A stretch of 62,408 nt of DNA from CAYSSG01 sp964433635 (GCA_964433635.1 CAYSSG010000009.1:1-62408), one strand, 5' to 3'. Positions 8,605 through 18,801 are shown, counted from the stretch's first letter. Program-made: numbers and translations. Notes: generated by a model not told the origin, from the letters alone.

Positions 8605-9795
8605 ATGAAGCAGTTAAGATGGTTAAGATTATTTCTCATTATCCTGGTGATCGGTATAGCCCTGTTTTATACCTTTCCCTTAGATAAGAATATCAATCTG
8701 GGTCTTGATTTGCAGGGAGGATCTCACATTTTACTGGAGTGTGTTGATACTCCCAATGCACCGGTAGACAATGATGCTGTTAGTCGGGTAATGGAGATTA
8801 TAACCAATCGAATTAATCCCGAAGGTGTTAAAGAGCCGGTGATACAGCGTCAGGGGGAAAGAAGGATACTTGTACAATTGCCAGGCATGGATGACCCACA
8901 GGAAGCAGAGAGCCTCATCGGTAAGACTGCTTTATTGGAGTTTAAGGATGAGAGCGGAAATACTTTAGTTACCGGCGCTCATCTGAAGAATGCACAGGCA
9001 TCCTTTGACCGTTTTGGCAGACCTAATGTGGTACTGGAGTTTGATGAAGAAGGTGCAGTTCTATTTGAACAGGCAACCACAAGAAATGTGGGAAGAATTT
9101 TAGCCATCATGCTGGATAGCCAGGAGATATCTGCACCAGTGGTTGAAGAGCCTATCCCCAGCGGAGAGGCTTCCATCGTAGGTCAATTCAGTGTTGAAGA
9201 TGCACAAAGGTTAGCCTTGTTGCTGAGAAGCGGTGCCCTACCGGTAGAAGTTCAAATTTTAGAAAATCGTTCCGTAGGACCTACACTGGGCAAGGATTCC
9301 ATTGATAGAAGTTTGAAAGCTGGTATTTTCGGTTTAATATTGATTCTGATCTTTATGGTCATTTTTTACAAAGGTTTCGGATTGGTGGCAGATATGGCAT
9401 TAGTGATCTGTATGATCCTGATAATGGGAAGCTTGGCAATATTAAATGCTACCCTGACTTTACCGGGTATTGCCGGAATTATCCTGACCATCGGAATGGC
9501 TGTCGATGCCAATATTCTTATTTTCGAAAGGATTAAGGAAGAACTCAAAATGGATAAAACATTTAGAGCCTCTATTGATGCTGGTTTTACTAAGGCATTT
9601 CGGACCATATTTGATGCTAATGTAACGACGTTAATTGCTGCCATTGCTTTGCTTTACTTTGGTTCAGGTCCCATCAGGGGATTTGCTGTAACATTAAGTA
9701 TTGGAATTGCCGTCAGTATGTTTACAGCAATTATAGTAACCAAATTGATTTTGGAACTCATTGGACAGCGATTCAAAAAAAGTGCGTTAATTTAA
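8605..9795 (+). CDS. secD: Protein translocase subunit SecD
   Basis: RND-like membrane protein that uses proton or sodium flow to complete export by SecYEG/SecA. One N-terminal membrane segment is followed by the conserved LGLDLQGGSHILLE, then the periplasmic P1 domain, and five further segments from about residue 235. Family motifs GPTLGKDSI, GMAVDANILIFERIKEE and FDANVTTLIAA are present. At 396 residues it is the short form without the long extra periplasmic region of E. coli SecD. Clear AAAGGAG site. Pairs with secF 150 bases downstream. Confidence 0.95.
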   Translation: MKQLRWLRLFLIILVIGIALFYTFPLDKNINLGLDLQGGSHILLECVDTPNAPVDNDAVSRVMEIITNRINPEGVKEPVIQRQGERRILVQLPGMDDPQEAESLIGKTALLEFKDESGNTLVTGAHLKNAQASFDRFGRPNVVLEFDEEGAVLFEQATTRNVGRILAIMLDSQEISAPVVEEPIPSGEASIVGQFSVEDAQRLALLLRSGALPVEVQILENRSVGPTLGKDSIDRSLKAGIFGLILILIFMVIFYKGFGLVADMALVICMILIMGSLAILNATLTLPGIAGIILTIGMAVDANILIFERIKEELKMDKTFRASIDAGFTKAFRTIFDANVTTLIAAIALLYFGSGPIRGFAVTLSIGIAVSMFTAIIVTKLILELIGQRFKKSALI

Positions 9796-9945
9796 TATAG
9801 ACTGGAAAATTTGCCTTTTTAACATAGAGACAAGATGTTGAAAATGGTACAAATAATATCATCACAATCATAGTCAAAAACTTTTATGAAATTCAAAGGA
9901 AGTGTATCCTTGGCTACTTTAACAATGTAAAACGGAGGCATCGTC

Positions 9946-10914
9946 ATGGAAATTATTAAGAATACAGATATTCAATTTGTTTCTAAAAGAAAGATGTTTT
10001 ACCTCATTTCCGGAATCATCATCACAATAGGAATCATTTCATTATTATTTCAAGGGCTGAATTATGGCATTGACTTTGCCGGTGGGACCTTGCTGCAGCT
10101 GAAATTTGAACAGGAGACTTCTGTCTTCGAGGTTCGAGATGTTTTAGGTGAGATAAATTTAGCAGGTAGCACGATTCAATCCCTTTCCGATAATGAGTTT
10201 ATCATCAGGACCGGACAAACTGAACTCCAAAAGAGAGAGGAAGTGTTGGAGATGATTCAGAACAGGATAGGACCATTTGAGGTAATGAAGGTAGAAATGG
10301 TCGGTCCGGTTATTGGTGAGTCTTTAAAACGATTAGCATTTTTTGCGATTATTTTTGCTTTTATCGGTATTATTTTGTATATCACTGTGAGATTTGAATT
10401 CAGATTTGCCATCGCTTCTATTGTAGCTCTGGCACATGATGTATTGATTGCGCTGGGGATTCTCTCCCTGTTGCAGAAAGAGATTACGATACCCATTATC
10501 GCTGCTATTTTAACGATTGTCGGTTATTCACTGAACAATACGATTGTTATTTTTGACCGGCTTAGAGAAAATATTAAAGTAAAGCCACATGCAGATTTAA
10601 AGGAATTAACTGATAAAAGTATTAATCAGTCTTTGACCAGGACCATTAATACTGCCCTGACAACCTTATTACCGGTTCTGGCACTCTATTTTTTTGGTGG
10701 CACGTTATCTGACTTTGCATTTGTCTTATTGATTGGAATTACTGTCGGTACATATTCTTCAATCTGCATAGCAGGTCCTCTGCTCTTAGAATTAAAAAAG
10801 AGAATGAAGTTTGCTTTTCAACCAATTAATCCAGTAAGCCAGCCTGTCAAGGAAAAGAGTGCCAGTTCAGTTAAAGATGCTAAAAAAGTGAAAAGCAAGA
10901 AGAGGAAGACTTAG
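9946..10914 (+). CDS. secF: Protein translocase subunit SecF
   Basis: Partner of SecD in the export motor. N-terminal membrane segment (about residues 17-37), then YGIDFAGGTLLQLKF, the small periplasmic domain, and five membrane segments. The family motifs ITVRFEFRFAIASI, LAHDVLIALG, YSLNNTIVIFDRLREN and TRTINTALTTLLPVLALYFFGG (here cut) are visible. Length 322; the C-terminus is lysine-rich. The 150-base gap before it holds no clear hairpin; transcription from the secD promoter is likely. Confidence 0.95.
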   Translation: MEIIKNTDIQFVSKRKMFYLISGIIITIGIISLLFQGLNYGIDFAGGTLLQLKFEQETSVFEVRDVLGEINLAGSTIQSLSDNEFIIRTGQTELQKREEVLEMIQNRIGPFEVMKVEMVGPVIGESLKRLAFFAIIFAFIGIILYITVRFEFRFAIASIVALAHDVLIALGILSLLQKEITIPIIAAILTIVGYSLNNTIVIFDRLRENIKVKPHADLKELTDKSINQSLTRTINTALTTLLPVLALYFFGGTLSDFAFVLLIGITVGTYSSICIAGPLLLELKKRMKFAFQPINPVSQPVKEKSASSVKDAKKVKSKKRKT

Positions 10915-10975
10915 GTAATATAAATGAATTCTTCCAGTATGTCCCCAGATATTTTTGTTGGTATTTTGAAAGAGG

Positions 10976-12745
10976 TTGACTAAAATAAAGTGGATTATAG
11001 CTCATGAAAATAAAACGTTAAGAGATTATTTTGCCTGTCAATTCAGTGTAGATCCGATCATTGCTCAGCTATTAATCAACAGGGGTTTACAGAACGAAAA
11101 AGAGGTGAAAAATTTTCTATATCCCGATTTACAGAACCTGCTCAATCCATTTTCTTTTCCGGGAATGGAAAGAGCCGTAGAGAGAATCAAAAAGGCCTTT
11201 TCGAAAGGTGAAAGAATCTTGATCTACGGTGATTATGATGTAGACGGAATGACCAGTACAGCACTACTTTTTTCAGCGTTAAATCGTTTTGCCACAGACC
11301 TTTACTATTATATTCCTGATCGTTCAGAAGAAGGATATGGAATAAGTCAGAAAGGAATTCAGTTTGCTCATCAGTCCCATATTTCATTGGTGATTACCGT
11401 TGATTGCGGAATCACATCTCATCAGGAGATACAACAGCTTAATGATCTCGGAATTGATGTACTTGTTACCGATCACCATGAGCCAATTGAAAAGCTTCCC
11501 CCGGCTTTTTCGGTCATTAATCCAAAAAGCAGTGATTATCCTTTTAAAGAATTAGCTGGTGTGGGTGTGGTATTCAAATTAATTCAGGCATTATATATAT
11601 CTCTCGGGGAAAGAGAGGAGTCAGGCTATGAGCATTTAGACCTAGTGGCTTTAGGCACGATTGCTGATTCAGTTCCCATCTTAGGTGAGAATAGAATTCT
11701 AGTGAAATTTGGCCTGGATAGGCTGATAAAAAGCAGTAAAAAAGGGTTAAAATGTTTATTGAAGCATTATAATCAAGAAAATTTAATGCATCCCTTATTG
11801 ATCCAGGATATCAGTTTTGGTTTAATTCCCATTTTGAATTCAACGGGGAGGATCGGCAATCCTTACCATACAATTGATCTGCTGTTGACTGATTCTTCTT
11901 ATCGCGCGCAATTTATCATGGATGAAATGTTGAGGGTAAATGAAGAAAGAAGGGCAGTAACCCAACAGGTGTTAGAGGAAGCCAGACAAGCTGTTGTTGA
12001 GAATGAGGAATCAAGGAAACAGAAAATTTTAATTCTCTCCTCTCACAATTGGCATCCAGGTGTCATAGGAATTGTGGCTAACCGAATGATGGAAGAGTTT
12101 TTGAAACCGGTGATTATGATCTCTGTGAAGGATGGCATAGGTAAAGGTTCAGGTAGAAACCAGGGAGAATTTGATTTCTCAAAGATACTGAATGACTGCT
12201 CAGACCTTTTAATGCGATATGGAGGACATCAATTTGCAGCCGGTATTACCATTCATGAAGAGAATATTGTTTCCTTCAGGAAAAGAATAAACCAGATCGT
12301 TGAACAACCCCCTTTTCATCATTCCATTACTGAATCTGGCATTCATGTTGACAGTATCATTGCCTTAGATAAGATCAATTGGGATTTTGTTAATGATTTG
12401 GAAAGACTGAGACCATTTGGACCGGGAAATCTCCAACCATTGTTTGGAAGCTATTCATTTCCTCTTGTTTCCTGGAAAAGAGTCGGGAAAAATGACAGAC
12501 ATCTAAAATTAACTCTTGGAAAACAGGAGAACAGCTACGATGGAATTGCCTTTCAAATGGCTGAAAAAAGCCTGAATGTTATGAAAGAAGGTATCATTGA
12601 TTTAGCATTTCATTTAAACATTAATTACTGGAATGGAAGAAAATCAATACAGTTAATGGTAAAAGATATTAAGTCCAGTTTGAGGAGGTTAGAACAGAAT
12701 GGATCTGAAAAGCAAGATAAGAAATATACCGGATTTTCCGGTTAA
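10976..12745 (+). CDS. recJ: Single-stranded-DNA-specific exonuclease RecJ
   Basis: 5'-3' exonuclease acting in recombination and mismatch/base-excision repair. DHH-family motifs are present: GDYDVDGMTSTALL, TVDCGIT, TDHHEP, and the DHHA1 motif GGHQFAAG. HPGVIGIVANR and the C-terminal OB-like domain are also present. Length about 589, normal. The start is unclear. TTG at 10976 abuts the AAAGAGG site with no spacing, whereas an in-frame ATA at 10985 has ideal spacing; an in-frame stop at 10967 rules out an earlier start. It overlaps apt by 47 bases. Confidence 0.92.
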   Translation: MTKIKWIIAHENKTLRDYFACQFSVDPIIAQLLINRGLQNEKEVKNFLYPDLQNLLNPFSFPGMERAVERIKKAFSKGERILIYGDYDVDGMTSTALLFSALNRFATDLYYYIPDRSEEGYGISQKGIQFAHQSHISLVITVDCGITSHQEIQQLNDLGIDVLVTDHHEPIEKLPPAFSVINPKSSDYPFKELAGVGVVFKLIQALYISLGEREESGYEHLDLVALGTIADSVPILGENRILVKFGLDRLIKSSKKGLKCLLKHYNQENLMHPLLIQDISFGLIPILNSTGRIGNPYHTIDLLLTDSSYRAQFIMDEMLRVNEERRAVTQQVLEEARQAVVENEESRKQKILILSSHNWHPGVIGIVANRMMEEFLKPVIMISVKDGIGKGSGRNQGEFDFSKILNDCSDLLMRYGGHQFAAGITIHEENIVSFRKRINQIVEQPPFHHSITESGIHVDSIIALDKINWDFVNDLERLRPFGPGNLQPLFGSYSFPLVSWKRVGKNDRHLKLTLGKQENSYDGIAFQMAEKSLNVMKEGIIDLAFHLNINYWNGRKSIQLMVKDIKSSLRRLEQNGSEKQDKKYTGFSG

Positions 12746-13217
12746 GGGAATTCAGTTTAAAGATATTACGACATTGTTAAGGGATAAGGATGCCTATAGA
12801 TATTGTATTGATGAAATTACCCGACATTGCCATGGTCTGCAAATTGATTATATAGCCGGTATTGAAGCCCGAGGCTTTATTATTGGTGCTCCGGTAGCAT
12901 ATAATCTGGATGTGGGATTTTTACTTATTCGCAAACCGGACAAATTACCGGCTGATGTGGAGAGAATTTCCTACCAGTTGGAATATGGAGAAAATATTTT
13001 GGAAATTCACCGTGATTCCATTCAGAAAGGTAACCGAATCATGGTGATTGATGATCTTTTGGCGACAGGCGGCACTACATTAGCAGTATTTAAATTGATA
13101 GAGAAGTTACAGGGTCAGGTTGTAGGTGCCGATTTTATTATTGAATTGGAGATGTTGGGGGGAAGGGAAAAATTAAAAGGATATGAAATATTTTCTCTGG
13201 TAAAGTATAATATATAA
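12699..13217 (+). CDS. apt: Adenine phosphoribosyltransferase
   Basis: Salvages adenine to AMP with PRPP. Conserved N-terminus LKSKIRNIPDFPVKGIQFKDIT, GIEARGFI..., the KLPA loop, and the PRPP motif VIDDLLATGGT. Length 172, standard. The start ATG lies inside the 3' end of recJ (47-base overlap, different frame), with GAGGAGG about 9 bases upstream, so translation is probably coupled. The apt-relA neighbourhood is common in Bacillota. Confidence 0.94.
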   Translation: MDLKSKIRNIPDFPVKGIQFKDITTLLRDKDAYRYCIDEITRHCHGLQIDYIAGIEARGFIIGAPVAYNLDVGFLLIRKPDKLPADVERISYQLEYGENILEIHRDSIQKGNRIMVIDDLLATGGTTLAVFKLIEKLQGQVVGADFIIELEMLGGREKLKGYEIFSLVKYNI

Positions 13218-13417
13218 AATAAACAGAAATGATCCATTCAATGAAAGTATTGTGAAACCAACCTGATTTTATTCTAAAATGATTTATTGATATACCCTTT
13301 TTCAATTTTACAAATTGATGTAATGACCGATGCGTCTTGTTGAAAATAAAGTAATTTTCACATTTCATAAGGTTAACCACTGCTTAAAAACTATAACGGA
13401 ATTTCTTTTCTAAAGAG

Positions 13418-15580
13418 GTGTTCACGATAGATAATTCTACCAACATCGAAACGGTTATTAAGAAGATTAAATCTTACAATGCTGAAGCGGATACGGATAT
13501 CATCTGGCAGGCTTACTCTTTTTCTCAAGAGGCACATCAAAACCAAAAACGTTATTCCGGCCAGCCTTATTTATCTCATCCACTGCAAGTTGCAGACATA
13601 TTAGCTGATTTAAATCTGGATGTCATTACCATTGCTGCAGGACTGCTGCATGATGTGGTAGAAGATACCCATGTAAAATTAGAAGAAATAAGGAGTCAAT
13701 TCGGAGAAGAAGTAGCCATGCTGGTAAACGGCGTGACAAAACTGAGTCAGCTCTCTTTTAAGACCAAAGAAGAAAGACAGGCAGAAAGTTTTCGGAAAAT
13801 GTTCCTGGCGATTGCTGAAGATGTCAGGGTAATCCTGATTAAATTAGCTGATAGATTAAATAATATGAGAACCTTGAAATATATGCCTGCTCCAAAACGT
13901 CTGAAGAAAGCGAAAGAAACTTTAGATATTTATGTTCCTATAGCCAACCGTCTGGGCTTATACCGGATTAAATGGGAGTTAGAAGATTATTCTTTATTGA
14001 ATCTGGATCCCAGAAAGTATAATGAACTTGCTCAAAAGGTCGCCAAAAGCAGGATTGAGAGAGAGAAGTATATTAACAACATTAAAAGCAGACTGGAAGA
14101 AGAATTACAGAAATTTAACATCAAAGCCAGCATACAGGGAAGGCCAAAAAATATTTTTAGCATATATAAAAAAATGGAAGAGCAGGATAAGGATTTTTTT
14201 CAGATTTATGACCTGATGGCAATTAGAATTATTTGTAATTCAATTACCGATTGCTATGCTGCTTTGGGTCTTCTGCACTCCATCTGGAAACCTATGCCGG
14301 GAAGATTTAAAGATTATATTGCCATGCCCAAATCCAATATGTATCAGTCTCTCCATACAACAGTTATCACTTCTGACGGTGAACCTCTGGAAGTTCAAAT
14401 TAGAACTGTCGAGATGCACAGGACATCTGAATATGGTATTGCTGCACATTGGAAATATAAAGAAAAAGGGGATTACTTAAAAGATAAGAAATTTGAAGAA
14501 AGGTTAACCTGGTTAAGACAGATACTGGAGTGGCAAAAAGAATTAAAAGATCCCCTGGAATTCATGGAGAATTTAAAAATTGATCTTCTGCAATATGAAG
14601 TGTATACCTTTACTCCTAAAGGAGATGTGAAGGTATTACCCCTGGGTTCTACGCCCGTTGATTTTGCCTATGCTATTCATACTGAAATTGGCCATCGATG
14701 TGTAGGCGCTAAAGTGAACAATAAGATTGTGCCGCTGGACTACAGATTAAAAAGCGGTGACATTGTGGAGATATTGACATCAAAAATATCCAGCGGGCCA
14801 AGTAAAGACTGGTTAAAATCAATTCAAACCTCCGGCGCCAAAACCCGGATCAAAGCCTGGTTTAAGAAAGAATTTCGTAAGGAAAATATCGAGAAGGGAA
14901 GAGGATTGATTTTAAGGGAACTGGAAAAATATAAAATTTCCTGGAATGCTGAATTAGAAGACAAGCTTCAAGAGGTATGTCAACCGATGGGTTACACAGA
15001 TCTGGATTCTTTGCTGGAGGCAATCGGATATAAAAAAGTAAACCCCAACCAATTGATTAATAAAGTCTTGCCCCAGCAGGAAAAACCGTCACCTCCGGTT
15101 AAAGAAGACAAAATAAAAGAAAGAAAGATTGAGAGAGGAGTCAGGATTGATGGTGTAGACAATATTCTCATCCGTTTTGCGAAATGTTGTCATCCGGTCC
15201 CCGGGGATGAAATTATCGGATATGTTACCAGAGGAAGAGGAGTTACAGTCCATCGGGTGGAGTGTCCAAACCTGAAAAATATTTCCGGGGAAGAGGGGCG
15301 ATTGATTAATGCTGAATGGCATGATACAGCAAATGATTTTTTCCCTGTAAAAATAAAGATTATTTCTGCTGATAGAAAAAATTTGATTTCAGACATATCG
15401 ATGATACTTTCCAATTATCGGACAGCCATCAAACACATTGACGGTTCTACCGACAAAAACAGTATGGCGGTGATACATCTGACGATAGAAGTTAGTACAC
15501 TTGAACATCTTAGAGAGATTATGGCTCGACTAAGAAGCTTAAAGGCTGTACAGGAAGTTAAGAGAATTGAAGGCGATTAA
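13418..15580 (+). CDS. relA: Bifunctional (p)ppGpp synthetase/hydrolase (RelA/SpoT, Rel)
   Basis: Makes and degrades the alarmone (p)ppGpp. Domains in order: HD hydrolase (residues about 25-190, with HPLQVA and the intact LLHDVVED), synthetase (about 225-360, including GRPKNIFSIYKKM, YDLMAIRI and GRFKDYIAMPKSNMYQSLHT), TGS (about 395-455), and C-terminal zinc-finger/ACT parts (RFAKCCHPVPGD; ACT about 650-715). Length 720, typical for a single long Rel. As with recJ, the GTG at 13418 overlaps the AAAGAGGTG site. The in-frame ATA at 13427 has better spacing, so the start is uncertain by three codons. Confidence 0.95.
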   Translation: MFTIDNSTNIETVIKKIKSYNAEADTDIIWQAYSFSQEAHQNQKRYSGQPYLSHPLQVADILADLNLDVITIAAGLLHDVVEDTHVKLEEIRSQFGEEVAMLVNGVTKLSQLSFKTKEERQAESFRKMFLAIAEDVRVILIKLADRLNNMRTLKYMPAPKRLKKAKETLDIYVPIANRLGLYRIKWELEDYSLLNLDPRKYNELAQKVAKSRIEREKYINNIKSRLEEELQKFNIKASIQGRPKNIFSIYKKMEEQDKDFFQIYDLMAIRIICNSITDCYAALGLLHSIWKPMPGRFKDYIAMPKSNMYQSLHTTVITSDGEPLEVQIRTVEMHRTSEYGIAAHWKYKEKGDYLKDKKFEERLTWLRQILEWQKELKDPLEFMENLKIDLLQYEVYTFTPKGDVKVLPLGSTPVDFAYAIHTEIGHRCVGAKVNNKIVPLDYRLKSGDIVEILTSKISSGPSKDWLKSIQTSGAKTRIKAWFKKEFRKENIEKGRGLILRELEKYKISWNAELEDKLQEVCQPMGYTDLDSLLEAIGYKKVNPNQLINKVLPQQEKPSPPVKEDKIKERKIERGVRIDGVDNILIRFAKCCHPVPGDEIIGYVTRGRGVTVHRVECPNLKNISGEEGRLINAEWHDTANDFFPVKIKIISADRKNLISDISMILSNYRTAIKHIDGSTDKNSMAVIHLTIEVSTLEHLREIMARLRSLKAVQEVKRIEGD

Positions 15581-15594
15581 ACGGAGGAGAAGAT

Positions 15595-16056
15595 ATGAGA
15601 GCGGTGATTCAGAGAGTCAGTGAAGCTTCGGTCAAGGTAAATAAAAGGACAATAGCTGAAATTGGCTACGGTATGCTTATCTTGTTGGGAGTACAAAAAG
15701 AAGATACAGAAAAAGAAGCAGAGTTACTGGCAAAAAAAACAGCCAACCTGAGGATATTCAGTGATAAGGAAGAAAAGATGAATCTTTCCCTGCTGGACAT
15801 CCATGGTCAGGCTATCGTGGTTTCCCAGTTTACTCTCTATGGAAACTGCAAAAAGGGAAGAAGACCCAGTTTTATTGAGGCGGCTGTCCCCGAAAAGGCC
15901 GATTCTCTCTATTTGTATTATGTTGAGTGTCTTAAAAGGGAGAATGTATCTGTACAAACCGGGAAATTTCAAGCAATGATGCAGGTATCCCTGATGAATG
16001 AGGGGCCAGTCACTATTATTTTAGATAGTAGTGAATTACAGATTAAGAAAAAATAA
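15595..16056 (+). CDS. dtd: D-aminoacyl-tRNA deacylase
   Basis: Removes D-amino acids (and glycine from tRNA-Ala) from mischarged tRNA. Begins MRAVIQRVSEASVKV and carries the two active-site motifs SQFTLYGNCKKGRRPSF and the C-terminal NEGPVTIILDS (Gly-cisPro type). Length 153, normal. It sits 14 bases after relA with a GGAGG site, the usual rel-dtd pairing. Confidence 0.95.
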   Translation: MRAVIQRVSEASVKVNKRTIAEIGYGMLILLGVQKEDTEKEAELLAKKTANLRIFSDKEEKMNLSLLDIHGQAIVVSQFTLYGNCKKGRRPSFIEAAVPEKADSLYLYYVECLKRENVSVQTGKFQAMMQVSLMNEGPVTIILDSSELQIKKK

Positions 16057-16070
16057 AGGAAATAAAGGAT

Positions 16071-16715
16071 ATGACGATTCAAGATACTGATCATTTGATG
16101 ATCATTACCATGGTCCTGGGTCAATTGGAAACCAATTGTTATCTTCTTGCCTGTAATAAAACCAGAGAAGCTGTTATCATTGATCCTGCAGAAGAAAATG
16201 ATATCTTACTAAATCAGATCGTAAAAGGCGGATTCAATCTTCAATATATTGTCAATACCCATGGGCATGCTGATCATATCGGTGGCAATAAAATGTTGAA
16301 AGATCAATCTTCTGCCAGACTACTTATCCATCGATTGGACGAAGACATGTTAACTGACCCAAAAAAGAATTTTTCTTTTTATACCGGAATGCCCGTTCAA
16401 TCACCTCCCCCTGATGATTATCTGGAAGAAGGAAAAGTAATTAAACTGGGCTTACTGGATATTTCCATCATTCACACGCCAGGCCATTCACCCGGAAGTG
16501 TATCACTGGTTGTAGATAAGAAGATATTTACCGGTGACACCCTGTTCGCCAATGGAATTGGACGGACTGATTTACCAGGGGGATCCATGCAACAAATTAG
16601 GCATTCCATTAAGGAAAAGTTACTTTGCCTTGAGCATTCCAGTGAAATATTACCTGGTCATGGACCTTTCTCTACAATTCAGCAGGAGATAAATCATAAT
16701 ACCTGGCTGCAGTAA
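16071..16715 (+). CDS. Metallo-beta-lactamase fold hydrolase (glyoxalase II-like)
   Basis: Cytosolic hydrolase of the MBL superfamily. Metal motif THGHADHIGG (HxHxDH) near residue 65, HTPGHSPGS, FTGDTLFANGIGR and the last histidine in PGHGPFS. Length 214, as in the compact YcbL/GloB-like group. In this position after dtd it is usually annotated hydroxyacylglutathione hydrolase, but the glutathione-binding C-terminal domain of true GloB is absent. The substrate is therefore open. Confidence 0.85.
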   Translation: MTIQDTDHLMIITMVLGQLETNCYLLACNKTREAVIIDPAEENDILLNQIVKGGFNLQYIVNTHGHADHIGGNKMLKDQSSARLLIHRLDEDMLTDPKKNFSFYTGMPVQSPPPDDYLEEGKVIKLGLLDISIIHTPGHSPGSVSLVVDKKIFTGDTLFANGIGRTDLPGGSMQQIRHSIKEKLLCLEHSSEILPGHGPFSTIQQEINHNTWLQ

Positions 16716-16746
16716 AAAGAAAAAAATTATTTTGGATAGGAGAATC

Positions 16747-18006
16747 ATGATGTTATACGATATTCAGGATATTCATTTAGCTGACAAAGGATTTAAAAGA
16801 ATTATGTGGGCTCAAAATCAGATGCCCGTACTGGATGCAATCAAAAATCGCTTTAACAGGGAAAAACCATTTACAAAGATTAAAATTGCTGCCTGCCTCC
16901 ATGTAACAACGGAAACGGCTAATCTGATGATAGCCCTAAAGTCTGGTGGTGCTGAAACTGTTTTGTGCGCCTCAAACCCCTTGAGCACTCAGGATGATGT
17001 AGCCGCTTCATTAGTACAACATTTTGAAATTCCGGTATTTGCACTCAGAGGCATCAATAAGGATGGTTACTATCGTCATATAGACCATGCACTCGATATT
17101 CACCCAAATATTACGATGGATGACGGTGCGGATTTGATATCAACGATTCATTCCAATCGGAAAGAATTAATAAAAAATATTATAGGGGGGACAGAGGAAA
17201 CAACTACCGGTGTTATTAGACTGAGAATCATGCAGAAAGAAGGTGCATTAAAGTATCCTGTCATTGCTGTTAATGATGCTTTAACAAAACATCTTTTTGA
17301 TAATCGGTATGGTACAGGTCAAAGTAGCATAGACGGCCTGTTGAGAGCGACCAATGTATTATTGGCGGGTAAGGTTGTTGTAATTTGCGGTTACGGTTGG
17401 TGTGGCAGAGGGGTGGCAAACAGAGCCAAAGGAATGGGAGCACAGGTTATTGTTACTGAAATTAATCCTTTAAAGGCATTAGAAGCTGCAATGGATGGTT
17501 TTCAGGTATGTCCGATCCATAAAGCTGCCGCCATCGGTGACATCTTTATTACTTTAACAGGAAATAAAAACGTTATAAGTAAAGAATCCATGCGAATTAT
17601 GAAAGACGGGGCTATTTTGGCTAATGCGGGACATTTTAATGTGGAAATTGATATTCCTTCTTTAGAAGAGTTATCCATCGATAAGGAAACCGTGAGAGAA
17701 AATGTGATTACCTATACACTGGAGGATAAGAAAAAAATCCATTTACTGGCTGAAGGAAGATTGCTGAATTTGGCAGCGGCAGAAGGGCATCCTGCCAGTG
17801 TTATGGATATGAGTTTTGCCAATCAGGCTCTATCTGTGGAGTATCTTTTAACAGAGGGACAGTCCCTGTCAAAAGAAGTCTATGCTGTCCCGGGATATAT
17901 CGATGAGATGATTGCTCTTTTAAAACTGCAGAGCATGAAAATGGAGATTGACCAGTTGACAGCTGAACAGGAGAAATACCTGGAAAGCTGGCAGGAGGGC
18001 ACATAA
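16747..18006 (+). CDS. ahcY: S-adenosylhomocysteine hydrolase family protein (adenosylhomocysteinase)
   Basis: Splits S-adenosylhomocysteine to adenosine and homocysteine in the methyl cycle. I start at ATG 16747 (GGATAGGAG 5-13 bases upstream), giving about 419 residues; the upstream TTG at 16732 would precede that site. Motifs: IAACLHVTTETANLM, DDGADL, EETTTGV, the NAD-binding GYGWCGRGVANRAKGMGA, and GHFNVEID. The family-typical C-terminal tail ending in K/R-Y is replaced by a divergent end (EKYLESWQEGT). This is the archaeal/thermophile-like short form, which may prefer related nucleosides. Confidence 0.88.
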   Translation: MMLYDIQDIHLADKGFKRIMWAQNQMPVLDAIKNRFNREKPFTKIKIAACLHVTTETANLMIALKSGGAETVLCASNPLSTQDDVAASLVQHFEIPVFALRGINKDGYYRHIDHALDIHPNITMDDGADLISTIHSNRKELIKNIIGGTEETTTGVIRLRIMQKEGALKYPVIAVNDALTKHLFDNRYGTGQSSIDGLLRATNVLLAGKVVVICGYGWCGRGVANRAKGMGAQVIVTEINPLKALEAAMDGFQVCPIHKAAAIGDIFITLTGNKNVISKESMRIMKDGAILANAGHFNVEIDIPSLEELSIDKETVRENVITYTLEDKKKIHLLAEGRLLNLAAAEGHPASVMDMSFANQALSVEYLLTEGQSLSKEVYAVPGYIDEMIALLKLQSMKMEIDQLTAEQEKYLESWQEGT

Positions 18007-18043
18007 TGCTGTTGTTTTAAAATAACTTGATGGAAAGTTTTTT

Positions 18044-18799
18044 ATGATTGGCGATAAAGATTTTTGGGATTATCTAAAGGAGGGATTTCTTAATCTGCTC
18101 TATCCTTACAGCTGCGCAAATTGTGGTAAGGTGATTAAAGAATCAAAAGGTTATGCCATCTGTGAGGATTGCTTTAGTGGATTTAAAATCATTTCTCCTC
18201 CTTATTGCTATCGTTGTGGAAAACCTTTATCTTCCATGGTATATTTTGAAGAAAAAGTTTCCTGTTCTGATTGTCTGAATGAAAAGATTCATTTTGATTT
18301 TTGCCGTTCGGTTGCTTATTATCAGGGTGTAATAAGAAAATGTATCCATTTACTAAAATTCAAAAAACAGGTAAAATTAGTTCAACCATTGGGTGATTTA
18401 ATGATTGACTATTTGATGAAAACTCAAACAATTCCGATTAAAAACATAGATTTAATCGTTCCTGTCCCATTATCCAGAAAGGATTATTTAAAAAGGGGAT
18501 ATAATCAGAGTGGATTATTGGCGGGATATATTGCTGAGCATTTTTCCATCCCTTTTACCGAACAATTATTGGTTAAAATCAGGGATAATTTATCCCAGGT
18601 AGGCCTGTCTAAAAAAGACAGGAAAAAAAATGTGAAAGAAGTGTATGCTATTAATCGTTCTTATGCTAATCATTTTACCAATGTTCTTTTGATAGATGAT
18701 ATTTATACCACTGGGGCGACGGTAAAGGCATGCAGCAGGGAATTAAAGAAGATTCGTGTAAAGGATTTATCAGTTCTAACATTAGCCAGAGGTGTTTAA
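18044..18799 (+). CDS. comFC: ComF family protein (ComFC-like phosphoribosyltransferase)
   Basis: Family required for DNA uptake by natural competence and linked to DNA processing. An N-terminal double zinc ribbon (CANCGKV...CEDC, CYRCGKPL...CSDC) is followed by a phosphoribosyltransferase domain with VLLIDDIYTTGAT. Length 251. The ATG follows TTGATGGAAAG. No other competence gene is in the window. Its stop lies three bases before the structured RNA that precedes hpf; comFC next to hpf/raiA is a recurring order in Bacillota. Confidence 0.9.
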   Translation: MIGDKDFWDYLKEGFLNLLYPYSCANCGKVIKESKGYAICEDCFSGFKIISPPYCYRCGKPLSSMVYFEEKVSCSDCLNEKIHFDFCRSVAYYQGVIRKCIHLLKFKKQVKLVQPLGDLMIDYLMKTQTIPIKNIDLIVPVPLSRKDYLKRGYNQSGLLAGYIAEHFSIPFTEQLLVKIRDNLSQVGLSKKDRKKNVKEVYAINRSYANHFTNVLLIDDIYTTGATVKACSRELKKIRVKDLSVLTLARGV

Positions 18800-18801
18800 C
18801 A

